The notes under the pieces: generated by a model
Databases searched by the model: none
Told to the model about the DNA's origin: nothing
Seen by the model: the letters and a program-made list of their open reading frames with translations, nothing else
Shown here: piece after piece, positions 37,330 to 47,805 of the stretch
How positions within the stretch are numbered: the stretch's first letter is position 1
Layout: each line of letters opens with the position of its first letter
Made by a program: the position numbers and the translations under genes
DNA from: Phoenix dactylifera
Taxonomy: Eukaryota; Streptophyta; Magnoliopsida; Arecales; Arecaceae
DNA length: 64,000 bases
Reading direction: 5' to 3'
Assembly (NCBI RefSeq): GCF_009389715.1
Contig: NW_024067820.1
Coordinates: 62,001 to 126,000, forward strand

Positions 37330-38218
37330 AGAATCAATCGCATATTTATCGATAAAATATCATTATTATTGTTGAAACTTCAAGTTAGTTCGCAACAAAA
37401 GTAATTTGTCATAAAAAATGAATCATAAATAATTAACATAAAAAACCATTAGTTATACAATGATGTATAGATGACAACATCCACTTCATCTTTAAATAAT
37501 CAATATTTTGCAACAAAACATATATACTACCAATGAATATGTATTTAATGATGAAACACTATCATCGTTACATCACATAAGTAATTTGCAACAAAAACTA
37601 TTTCGTCTAAAATCCAATTCGTTATTAAAATATTAATATTCTGCAACAAAACTACATATGTTGCTAATAGAGGTACGTTTAACTATGAAATATTGTCGTT
37701 GATAAAAGTTAATTAGATAATAAGCAATAAAAATAATTTTTATCCTATTTATATATTGAAAAATGCATGATGAAACATTATTTCATTACTAAATAGCCTA
37801 TATTATACGAGAAAACTGTATACGTAACCAATAAAAAAAATATTCAGTGATGAAATATTATCCTTAACTAAAAATAGAGATCTATTTGGGAATGATTCTA
37901 ACATTATTATCAAATTTAATAATCAATTCATGACAAAAAAATATCGTCAGTAAAATTCATGGTATTAATAATTTTTTATTACAAAAATATCATAAATTGT
38001 TACGAAAAAATTTCTGCCAAAAAATCGAAGTGGGAATATTTAGTGCTACAAATTTGATAACAAAAATTAGAAATAAAATTTAATTTTATTGCCAAAAATA
38101 CTGTTTAAATAATATTTTATATTGAAGATTCATATTTTATTGCCTTATGGTACTTATTAGTAATATGTTATAATTTATATCAAACTATTTTGTTGCTGAT
38201 TGACCATTTTTTATAGTG
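37330..38218 (-). mobile_element. CACTA-type (En/Spm) terminal region
   Basis: The right edge, read on the minus strand, starts CACTATAAAAAATGG (38218-38204), a typical CACTA terminus. It is followed by TCAATCAGCAACAAAATAG and then by iterated GCAACAAAA-type and ATGAAATATTATC-type motifs across almost 900 bp, as in CACTA subterminal regions. The stretch near 38020-37995 (CCCACTTCGATTTTTTGGC) also fits this class. No matching left terminus or transposase was found, so this is an end fragment or heavily deleted copy. The left edge is approximate. Confidence 0.6.
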
Positions 38219-38224
38219 AAATTA

Positions 38225-38640
38225 GCCAAGTCTTTTTACCTTGTTGAATGCCAAGGTGGTACAGGGGAATCAATACCAAACATATATTCTTGCTGCTTGA
38301 TTACTGGTGGTACTTCAAAATTGGTTGGCCCTTTCACCTCATTGAGAACTAAATCATTGCAAGAATCCTTCTTGTTTTGCACATTTTTGGTTTACCTGAT
38401 CTACATACTTTGGCTTTCCAATCTCATGGCTGACATTATCATCACATGAAATATCTGCATCTAGGATGGCTTCTGCATTAGCCCCATCTACATGATTGAG
38501 CTCTTGAATCATCCTTACTCGATCTATGACCACCTCAAATCCCAAGTCCTAACCAATTAATTAGCTCCTCAAGTTTAGAGAGAGTTGGAAAAACAACCCG
38601 TTTACCTTTCTCGCATTTCAAAAACTAAAGTTGTAAAACG
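38225..38640 (-). pseudogene. Unrecognised coding fossil
   Basis: On the minus strand two nearby frames have clear protein-like composition: one with EKGKRVVFPTLSKLEELINW (about 38610-38550) and one with VVIDRVRMIQELNHVDGANA and then SHEIGKPKYVDQVNQ (38545-38354). A third piece toward 38225 reads FEVPPVIKQQEYMFGIDSP. The pieces are not in one frame and there is no start, so this is broken. I do not recognise the family. It could be a transposon protein, since it abuts the CACTA end, or a host gene fragment. Confidence 0.45.
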
Positions 38641-40292
38641 TAGAACTTGAGTAAATTATAGTATAAACATACCAAACTTTCTTGGGTTCCTTAATATCGC
38701 AAATATGCATAATGGTGCATTAGGTAGTATCACTATCTTTGAACCATTAAAATATTTCTTCAAATCTTTCTCAATCAAATATGAGTTGATATAAGAACTC
38801 TAACAAGAATAATTGGTGCTATTTAACTTTTCCATTATAGAAATAATAATGCAAAAATATAAGTCTTGGCTGACAAGATCTGTTTGCACAAATGCACAAC
38901 GAACCAATGATAGAATCCAAACACTTGCGCAGGCACAATGAATTGCAAGAAGCTCTAGAATTACTACGTTACGAATAGAATAAACCACCACTATACTCAA
39001 AACACCTTAAAGAAAATATCCGACTCCAAGACTCATGACTATGTTACTACGTAGAAAGTTCTATATACTATCTAATTCTATATAGAACGCCACGATCGAA
39101 CCAAAGTTCTCGGTTTCCACTCCAAGTATGCTTCACATAATCTCTCTCCAACAACTTACATGTCAAGTACCAAAGCACTTCACCTCTAAAAGGTCGGACT
39201 CCCTATATAAAAGCAAAAGACTGTTACTCAAAATCAAGCAAGGATAGTAAGGTTGCTTATTTAAAATAACATTGTTCTAAGTCAACTCGGAAGCGAACTT
39301 TTGCTCTAACTATCCCACTAGAAGTCAAAGCACCTATCCTAGCTTGGATATCATGCAATAACTAAGTAGGACAAGAATGGAATAAATAACAACTAGAAAT
39401 AGTACCTAGCTAAAATAGGACTCACTGTTGTAAAATAAAAGGTAAAGAGATTGGAGACAAGAAAATAAATAAGACACAGAAGTTGTAGAAAATTAGTTCT
39501 TCAAGAACTAATAGTATTTCTCATTTCTTTTTTATGCCTTTCTTTCTCTTTTCACTTGTGTACATTTCATCTTCCTCAAGGTACCCTTTTATAGGCCCTA
39601 AGGTTATAATGAGAAGATATGATAGTGATAATAAGGAGATATAATAGTCATAATTACAAGACACCCAAAGGACAAGAGAAGGTGAAAAGGTGAATGAATG
39701 TAGACATCCCCAAGGGATAAAGGGTACATCTAGAAGTTACAAAAGATGAAAAATCCAAGAGATGGGGAAACTCAAGAAGTGAAGGTTAAGTGGTCATCCA
39801 CCCAAATGCGGCGGATTCATAACACTCACAATAAATTGCCAACATGGTAGTCCTTACGTGTACTTTCTGCTCAACTAGAAATATAATGCAGGACAAAGTT
39901 TAAATTTATTTTTGATATATGATCTAGATAGTCAATATCTTCGAAAATACTGCCCATCTCTTTTCATCTTGGAAACCTATTATCTTGGTAAAATTGTTCC
40001 ATCTTTTTGTCCCCTTCTATCTCTTATTTGTGGTCCCTACCACCCATCCTCCATCTTATTCTTATATTGGATGGTTGGCTCTCTTTTTACCTCCATTTCT
40101 CAAATGAAGATGGTCGAGCTTTGCTGCTCCCCATTTTCAAGCGCTCGCGCACATGCATGGTATAGATAATCCATATATTCAAAATTGACAAGAATAAATA
40201 CACGAGTCTTAAAGTCCCTTACTATCATGTTGAAATTAAGCTTTATTAGGTTGCTAATCTAAACAATGTGCTGGTATTTAACCTATTCTTTC
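38641..40292. other. Gene-free spacer
   Basis: Moderately AT-rich sequence, possibly decayed retroelement DNA (39000-39800), with no domain I can name. Confidence 0.3.
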
Positions 40293-40308
40293 ATTTAAGG
40301 AGAAATAG

Positions 40309-40459
40309 TCTTGGTGCAATGGTAAGGTAGCTCCTTTTGATCTGTGTCTCATGAATTCGAAACATAGAAACAGACTCTTCACACGTGGGAGCAAGGCTAC
40401 TTACATCTGACCTTCAATAGATGCTGCAGTGATGAGAATCTTGTGCACGGAGATGCCTA
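40309..40459 (+). mobile_element. Au-like tRNA-derived SINE with target-site duplication
   Basis: Starts TCTTGGTGCAATGGTAAGGT (box A region). The box B-like part (GAATTCGAAAC) is followed by ACATAGAAACAGACTCTTCACA and GGGAGCAAGGCTACTTACAT, all characteristic of Au-type plant SINEs. It ends near TTGTGCACGGAGATGCCT. Flanking direct repeats are 40293-40308 and 40460-40479 (ATTTAAGGAGA then GAAATAG, the right copy with a few extra bases). The length of about 150 bp fits the family. Confidence 0.75.
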
Positions 40460-40479
40460 ATTTAAGGAGAGAGAAATAG

Positions 40480-40878
40480 CATATCTAGATTGCAAATGGG
40501 CTAGAGCCTATAGTAGTGTTTTATGACCATGATTAGAACCCTAGATCTCTTCCATAAACAAGTCCTTTAAAAAGCAGTGCCGACTAGCTAAGATGAATTT
40601 GGTTTATAAATTGGGTTGGTTAATGGACGTATTTTATAAATAGATAAGTTTGAGTTTAATTATAAAAGCATTGCGTGTGAGGACATAAACAGGCCGAACA
40701 CGCAAGAATATTTGCTAGTAGAATATTAGGCACTTTCATTTGTATATTTGATAAATAAGTAATTAAGCAGTTATCAATGTATATATATTATATACAAATA
40801 TCAAATCAGAGGGAGCACTAGTTTACTTCAGGCGTGATGCATTAGACATGACAACATGCATGAATTCTGATTGGAATG
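40480..40878. other. Spacer
   Basis: No gene or repeat recognised. Confidence 0.35.
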
Positions 40879-41400
40879 TTTTTTTTTTTTTTTTTTTTTT
40901 AAGGGCAGAGTGATGGCAAAAGTGGCCCTATGATTTCTTTTTGTGTTTGCTAACTGAACAGTGGTAAAAAAAAAAGGCCTCTCCATACTAAAGATTGAAC
41001 ATTGAACATACGATAGGAGTGCTAAAAAAAAAAAAAAGGAAGAGTGACGGCGAAAGCGCCCCCTATGATTTCTTCTTATATTTGCTAACTGGACAGCAGT
41101 AGAGACAATTGCCTCTCCATACAAAAGATTAAAGATATGATCGGAGTAAAACAAAAAAAAGAAAAAGGAAAGAAAGAGTGATGGCGAAAGCGGCTCTCAT
41201 AATTTTTTCTTATGTTTGCTAACTGGACAGTGGACAATTACCTCTCCATACAAAAGATTGAAGGTATGATTGGAATAAAAAAAAAAAAAGAATGATGGCA
41301 AAAGCTATGTTTTCTTCTTGTGTTTGCTATAGGACAGTGGTAGAGACAATTGCCTTCCTATATAAAAGATTGAAGGTACGATGGGAATATCAATAAAAGA
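40879..41400. repeat. Four-copy minisatellite, about 115-134 bp period
   Basis: Units start near 40907, 41041, 41175 and 41289. Each has AGAGTGATGGC, then ATGATTTCTT, TTTGCTAACTG, ACAGTGG, CCTCTCCATAC and AAAGATTGAA, and units are separated by A-runs of varying length. A 22-base T-run precedes the first unit. The copies are diverged and non-coding. Confidence 0.85.
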
Positions 41401-43290
41401 GACTGTTCGCCCTCTACGCTAGCTACTAATAGTCTTCCTTGTATAGGATTTTCTGGTTCTTTAACAATCGTCCTGTGATTAGATGTGAGAATTTAAATAT
41501 CCACTTGTCTCATTAGGAGTGAATCCAAACCCATTTAGCTGACACGACCCGTCAAACTGATTCATCCGGTTCACGCCATGGGGTGCAGGTCAACTAATAG
41601 GGAAGAGACGGCGCACCCATCACAAAAAGAAGGCATTTGTAGAAATATATTTAAAATATATATTATCAGCCAAAATGAGTAGAGCTGAAATTCTACGAGA
41701 GTGCAGAAAAGGTGGTTTTGTAGAATTCAAATTTAATGATAGTATATCAGGGTCAAAATCATTGAATATAACTTACATTATAAGAAATATCTAAAAATTA
41801 AAATTATATATTTTAATAGTTTTTAACTTAATTATTAAGCAGATATCAAAATAAATGATTTTAATAATATGATACTATATTTTATTATGATCAAACCATT
41901 AAAAGTAATCTAGTACTGAATTTAAATCTACGGATCATAATTTATAAAATATATAATTTTAATTTATATGCATTATCATATATTTTACTATATTAATACA
42001 ATTGATATTGTTTATTTTTGTATCCTTTAGATGTATAAATTTTAGTCTACAAAAATATACATTAATTTTGATTTCAAAATATTTTTGTCCTATAAATTAT
42101 ATTTAGTGCTCCAAATCTTGAATTTAGATCATCTATTGTTAATTTTGAAAGCGAGAGGACCATCTCAGCAATCCTCTTGAAAGCACCTTAGTTCTATTTT
42201 GTTATAATTTGACTAATGAGTAAATATAAGTTATTTGACAGATTGTAACATGGAGTTTGGACATCTCATTAAAAAGAATATATAAGTTGTTCTTTAAGCT
42301 GGTGGTGGCATCTAAAATTTACTTAGGGCTATCTCATTTATACTATAGGTTGCTTCTTTAGTTATATTATCAGCCAATATCTTTAATTCTCAATTAAAAA
42401 ATAGATATTCATTATTTGTAACAGCAAAAATGGAATATGAGAGAAGTTGTAGGAACAATGCAAATCTGTGAGAAAAATAGCCTACTCAGACGACAAAAAA
42501 CCTAATGCTACATGGACCTAAAACTATTAAACATGCAAGTAGATTAGTTGCAAATTAGGTACCTCAAGTCATAGGACCACTTAACCTAACTTGAACCCAA
42601 CCCGGCCCAAACCTGACATCACTACATCTCAAGATATTTGAAAAATTGCTACATATCTACCTATAAGAGGTTATTTGTAAAGCGGATAGACAGTGTATAC
42701 TTTTGATTTTCAAACCAACTTTTCCAAACATCAAGCAGGCCAGGTTTGAATTTTTATTTTTCTTTTTTCTTGCTTCATTTGGTTTGTCATTATTGTCAAG
42801 AGAAAAGTTTAAGCAGTTGTTACGTAGGCCATTAGATTGCTAGTTAGGATTGTGTCATACTCTTAAACAGATAAAAATTACTTAAATGAGTCAACCGACT
42901 TCCACCATTCATGTTGCTTTATTAAATGCCACATTTTATTATGCAAATACAAAGGAAGCAATTTTAATACAACACACGAGGTGAATGATTTTGAGCTACA
43001 AAGGTGATATTTGGTTTGCGGTGATGACTCCAAGATCTACCATGATATGGAGGGAGATGATAAGATTACCATATTTTGTAGTGCTACAGTATTTCTATGT
43101 AGCAGTGATCCCAAATTATCTATATTCTTAAATTATTATCCAACCTAGAAATATTAAACCTATCCTTAATTCCTTCAGCACCTATGCTAGTTTGTCGACT
43201 TGGAGTTTGTCCGCTTGGAGCCAGCAATGCCGGCCGGTTCGGACGCCCACCTCCATCCAAAACGATATTGGGCAGGTAAACTCGAGCGAA
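41401..43290. other. Spacer before the third RING gene
   Basis: No gene seen. AT-rich, with no supported repeats. Confidence 0.35.
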
Positions 43291-43380
43291 ATGGCCGAGG
43301 AAGGTCATTTTCCTCCCCTCTTAAGTTCTCAAAGGCTTTTCCACTGGAGCAACCCCTACCTAAAATCAGTAAAAGAAGCC

Positions 43381-43830
43381 ATGATAGAGAACTTATACGA
43401 CCAGACGAGTCCCAGCGGCCCTTCCTCCGACAATGAATTTACAGTTAAAATATTGGTAGGCTTCTTCTGTACGTTGTCGATACTTCTCTGCTGCTGCTTC
43501 TGCGGCCAACACCATTCCGATGAGGGCCAACAAGATCGACAAATAGAGTCTAGCACTAACTCCGCCCCCACCACCACCGGTGATAATAGGCTTGATTCGG
43601 CGGTCCCTTCATCGCTGCCGGCATTCGTCTACTCCACTGCTCATGAAGGAAGGCTGGAGTGCTCGCTGTGCCTGACGGAGTTCAAAGACGGCGACGTGGG
43701 TCGTTTCCTCCCGAGATGTTGCCATGGTTTCCACAAAGATTGTGTCGATGTGTGGCTCAACTCTCACTCAACCTGCCCGCTTTGTCGAAGCAGTACTGTT
43801 GAATTTGGAACTCCCGACTTGGCTGTCTGA
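43381..43830 (+). CDS. Short ATL-type RING-H2 E3 ubiquitin ligase, 149 aa
   Basis: Intronless. I chose the ATG at 43381 ([20 protein letters not shown]) because it leaves about 20 residues before the transmembrane helix (22-41, [19 protein letters not shown]), as in its neighbours. An in-frame ATG at 43291 would add 30 residues ([20 protein letters not shown]) and cannot be excluded. The GLD-like motif is [16 protein letters not shown] (69-84). The RING-H2 ligands are C94, C97, C113, H115, H118, C121, C132 and C135; the extra C114 falls between ligands 3 and 4. [15 protein letters not shown] is intact. The protein stops 14 residues after the RING. The cysteine-rich end of the membrane helix (CCCFC) is shared with the gene at 46041 (CCCYRC), so these two look like the most recent duplicates. 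Confidence 0.88.
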   Translation: MIENLYDQTSPSGPSSDNEFTVKILVGFFCTLSILLCCCFCGQHHSDEGQQDRQIESSTNSAPTTTGDNRLDSAVPSSLPAFVYSTAHEGRLECSLCLTEFKDGDVGRFLPRCCHGFHKDCVDVWLNSHSTCPLCRSSTVEFGTPDLAV

Positions 43831-44973
43831 CGGTTTTCAACCTGGATTCCACGTAGAATTCTCACTGTGGCTTCTAGGCTTCTTTTTTCTTGTTTTTTTT
43901 TTCTTCTGAGGACCTGCTTCATTAATCTGTTTCATATGCTTAATAAAACAATAAAAAGGCTTATAATTCAATCTTTATTACTTGTATGCTTTTAAATTTT
44001 TATTATATAGGCTCTTCTTACTGAATATGATCTATGTATAGAGATTGTGGCGGTTGGATGGATCAGTTTTCCCATCTTCTATATCAGAGAGTGAGAGAGA
44101 TATTGTGATGGAGCTTTTTTTCCTTCTCTCGAGAATAATTAATGTGGGGGAAGATTTTCTCTCTCACAAAAAATGGGGCAGCTTACTAAGTTGGAATCTG
44201 AATAAATGAAATGTAGTCAAATTAAGTCCTTGCATGTGATTAAAGTACTTGTTTTTCTTGAACAAGTATACTGCTTTGCTCCTCAAAAATTGGTGGAAAA
44301 TGAGAAGTCCTCCTGATATTGCAACAAATTAAATATATTTTACATGATGTTCAGAGGAACCTAAGATTCCATTATCCTGATTTTGAGGGATATGATAAAT
44401 AACCTTTGTAGCTTTTTATTACTCATAAAATCGAAAAAAAACAATGAATTCTTAATTAACTCCTCCGCTCTCTCAAATTCATCCTAAACTACTCGATTTT
44501 GTTTCTAGATATATTTACTTAAAATGGAACAGTTGCCAAGAAGATCTTGTTAGGTTGCTAGAAATATGGCAAATCTTAATAAATCTTAAGATTTGGATCT
44601 CCTTGTAGCAAATGCTCAGATGTCATATATAAGAGGTCATGATTAGATCACAACCAAAACTGAAACATATAACCTCCATCGAGTGGAAAAACGGTAATCT
44701 CGTCTCCCGTGTTATTGGGTTTACAGTAAGAAAGAAAAGCAGTTGGAACACATGATGCTTGCGGTCGAAATTGAGCCCTGGCTAAGGCCGGGCCAGTTTG
44801 CGGTTGCATTTTCAGCTTGGGCCTGGACAGTTCAGCTCAACCCAACACAAAGCTTGACTTAGAGCCGGATCCGGGTCAACCCACCCCAATATTTTAACCC
44901 CCTACATCCCACCTTTCTAGCTCCTCTTGAAGTCTCTATTTCTCATCCAATCCATCTATTCTCTCTCTCTCCT
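43831..44973. other. 3' region of the third RING gene and spacer
   Basis: No further gene. The sequence up to about 43960 is probably 3' UTR. The rest is AT-rich. Confidence 0.35.
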
Positions 44974-45093
44974 CCAAGACTTTACCGAAAAATGGCTAGC
45001 CGAATGGTATTATTTGAGTTTTTTAATCCTGCATAAGTCCCAAGATCTATCTACTGAATAACCGATATAGACATGCCCGCACGAGTCCTCACA
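44974..45093 (-). mobile_element. TRIM-like LTR fragment
   Basis: On the minus strand it begins TGTGAGGACTCGTGCGGGCA and runs through ATCGGTTATTCAGTAGATAG, aligning with the LTR at 25826-25962 over most of its length. No primer site or second LTR is visible nearby. Fossil. Confidence 0.55.
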
Positions 45094-46040
45094 ATTTTTC
45101 TCTTTCAATCTCCTCTTCCGCTCTTGATCTCCATTTCTTTCCTCTCTCTCTCAATCTCTCTCCTTTTCTTCGATCTCCATTTTCATCTATTCTTTTCTCT
45201 CTCTACCCCTCTTGTCTCGCCTCCCTTGTCTCTCATATTCATGGCTCATAGGAAGGAAGGCCAATCGTGCAGCAAGCGGCATTTTTTTTTGTTTACGGGG
45301 AGGGGGTGTATAGGGTTAGGATTCATGATTCTGGCTGGGCTAGGGTCGATCGGATCAGGGCCCATTTGGCTTCAGGCCAGACTTGGCTCCCAGGTCAGGA
45401 TGGAGCTGGTAAAATTTATCAGGTTTGCGCCCGGCTTAATGCCTAATTTTAAACGAAAACGTGGCTTTGCCCGTCCAGTTTCAACCCTACCGGTAGCTAA
45501 ATTTTAAAGGAAAGTATAATAGGACTTGATATGTCATCTCCGTACGTATATATTTCTCTTGTTTTTGTCCTTGTGGAAAGGAATGAACTAATTGATGGCC
45601 TGCTCAAGAATTTGCGTTGAAGAATTTGTGTTATTAACAGAATGAATTTGGTGGGAGTGAAACTAAAATGGATATTGGTGATGAAATTTAGATCATATAG
45701 GTCACAGCACCTAACATAAGCGGTGTCTTTTCTTCTGTTTATTGTCCTTTGTTAAGAATATTGTACTGGAGAATGACAGCATGCTAATAATTAGGAACAA
45801 GCCAGCCCCCTTGCTTACGAGCTAATGATATCCGAGCAGTTTGCAGGTCCTTTTCTTCTTTCTCCACCGAATTAAAGAAAAACGCAAGCCAACCATATCA
45901 TAGAGAAAATTCCAGGCAAGTGGTCGTTTTCCTCCTCTTCCCTTCTCCATTCTTCAATGCCTCTTCCACCAACTCATCCCTTCCTTGAACCCTAACCCAT
46001 TCCACCTCTATAGTAAATCCCATCTTAACAAAAGGAAGCC
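45094..46040. other. Spacer upstream of the fourth RING gene
   Basis: CT-rich at first, then mixed. The open frame at 45073-45507 has low-complexity composition and is not convincing. No gene. Confidence 0.35.
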
Positions 46041-46448
46041 ATGAGCCAACTCACTTTCGGAGAAATGATCCTAGTCTCGAGCTGTACAACCTTCTTTGCA
46101 TGCCTAATCTTCCTCTGCTGTTGCTATCGCTGCCTTCTTTCGTGCCAGGACCGACCGGAGTACTGGCGAGCAAGCGCCGCCACCTCGGCGGCTGCCGCCT
46201 CCTCAAATGATCATAGGCTGGACCCCCAAGTCCGGTCATCGCTACCAATTTTCGTGTACTCTTCGATGGCTCGTGAGGAGAATCTGGAGTGCGCCGTGTG
46301 CCTAACGGAGTTCCAAGAGGGCGATCAGGGCCGACTCCTTCCGGGATGTCGCCATAGCTTTCATGCAGCGTGTGTTGACATGTGGCTCGGCTCTCATTCA
46401 ACCTGCCCGCTCTGCCGTGCCACCGTAGTATCAGAGACTCCCGGCTAG
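46041..46448 (+). CDS. Short ATL-type RING-H2 E3 ubiquitin ligase, 135 aa
   Basis: Intronless. The start MSQLTFGEM leads almost directly into a transmembrane helix (8-29, [20 protein letters not shown]). This is the shortest N terminus of the four. The GLD-like motif is [18 protein letters not shown] (58-75). The RING-H2 ligands are C84, C87, C103, H105, H108, C111, C122 and C125, with ATL spacing and an intact [14 protein letters not shown]. Only nine residues follow the last ligand (ATVVSETPG). It shares [17 protein letters not shown] and GRLLP with its neighbours at 35193 and 43381, which supports local duplication. 135 residues is near the lower limit for the family but nothing essential is missing. 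Confidence 0.92.
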   Translation: MSQLTFGEMILVSSCTTFFACLIFLCCCYRCLLSCQDRPEYWRASAATSAAAASSNDHRLDPQVRSSLPIFVYSSMAREENLECAVCLTEFQEGDQGRLLPGCRHSFHAACVDMWLGSHSTCPLCRATVVSETPG

Positions 46449-47359
46449 GCCATTGGAGGTCCGCTTGTTTGAGAAACACGGTACTGCAGAGTGCTGTGCA
46501 GGAGGAGATGGACGGCCATCAAATAATCTTCCACTCACTGGCATTTGTATTATTTGATGGATTTTAATCTCCTTTCAATGATCTTCCTTCACGGATTGTA
46601 ATGGAACTTGAAGAAAAATGTAAATGAAGTGGTTGTTTGAAAAGTTGGTGGCTTTTCCCATCTCAGACTTCAAAAAAAAAAAGAAAAAAGGTCATTGTTT
46701 GGGATGATGGGGGTGGTTTTCCAAAGGACCGACAGCGTGAAGATGAGCAGAGGCTTGGCTGTATACGAAGCATGAAAAAGCAATTGCCCATTTCCCCTGC
46801 TCACGGTTACTTCGGTTTTATCGCAGATGTTTGCCTTTGTGGTAAATGGCAACTTACATTTATAAGCAGAGGTGAAGTTTTAGTATTTGTCCACATGGAT
46901 TCAGTAAAGAGGGCCCATGAATAAGCCGGGTTACGTCAGGCAAGGTCCACAAGACATGCCCTATTTGAATTGGATAAGCAATGCTTTTAGTTTTAAAAAT
47001 ATATATTCTGTCTGCTGCAACTTAGTCATAAGTGCAAGCTTCAACCATAACTTAGTCATAAGAACTAAAGTGGTGTGGGACGGCAGATGCAAGAAGTCAG
47101 ATACTGCAAATATATGTGGTTCTGTTCGTAACAATAGCTATTCACTGTTTGTGAAAAATCTTATTATGGTTTATTTTTATCGGTTTGGCAGTTTTGAGGA
47201 GCGCCAATGGCCTTTTTCATTGGAGAATGTCGAGCTCATTGATTTGATGGCTTCGTGTTTAAACTTTGGATATATTTTCCTATATATGGAGTGTGGAAGG
47301 AATAGCTATAAGAAATGCATTCACCTCTCACCTCTCTCTCTCTCTCTCTCTCTAATATT
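46449..47359. other. Spacer after the RING cluster
   Basis: The 3' UTR of the fourth RING gene probably occupies the first 150-200 bp. No other gene. A (CT)n run sits at about 47331-47353. Confidence 0.35.
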
Positions 47360-47530
47360 TTAATTTTTTGGGGGAATGAAAAGCCTTCTACCCTCGTCAG
47401 GGAAAATACCCCTAGCTTTCATGCGCTTGAGCCATAAAAGAGCCTCGTTTACAAGACCCGCCTTTCTGTAGGCATCGATGAAGATGATTCGGCCATAGTC
47501 ATTGGCTAAATCCAGCAGAATGTAGGTGGG
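47360..47530 (-). pseudogene. PPR gene fragment
   Basis: On the minus strand 47530-47380 encodes one PPR motif and part of another: YGRIIFIDAYRKAGLVNEAL, then LWLKRMKARGIFPDEG. The pattern (Y.tlId.Y.KaGl..EAL.WL.rM...Gi.PDE) is that of P-class chloroplast PPR proteins. The upstream part is scrambled and there is no start. It is unrelated in detail to the PPR gene at 10421. It directly abuts the LINE fragment at 47531. It may have been carried in by that element or cut by it. Confidence 0.55.
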
Positions 47531-47805
47531 GTGGGCGACTACCACCCACTGCTTAGAGATATTTGTGCTATGATCTATGGTGGGATGACCCTACAGATGA
47601 AGCATATATATAGAAAATCCAACAGGGCGGCGAATTGGGTGGCATGCTATGTGGCCAACCACTCCGGAGATACTCTTTATGTTGGAGAGATAGGGCTACC
47701 TGGTGCACTTCTAGACCTACTATTTTTCCACTTTTTTTGGCTGTATCATGCCTATAATGTATGATATATCCGTCTTAGCAAAAAAAAAAAGAAAAAAAAA
47801 AGAGA
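47531..47805 (+). mobile_element. 5'-truncated LINE, RNase H end and poly(A) tail
   Basis: The frame reads LLRDICAMIYGGMTLQMKHI, then YRKSNRAANWVACYVANHSG. This matches the C-terminal half of the RNase H-like domain of plant L1 LINEs (HIYREANRAADWVA-type motif). It continues through LPGALLDLLFF and ends in ATATCCGTCTTAGC plus an A-rich tail of about 27 bases (47781-47805). Everything upstream of the RNase H is missing, as is usual for LINE insertions truncated at the 5' end. Confidence 0.75.

Noticed and set aside
45073-45507. 144-residue open frame
   Set aside because: The first third is a CT-rich repeat read as Leu/Ser/Phe, and it overlaps a TRIM-like LTR fragment.
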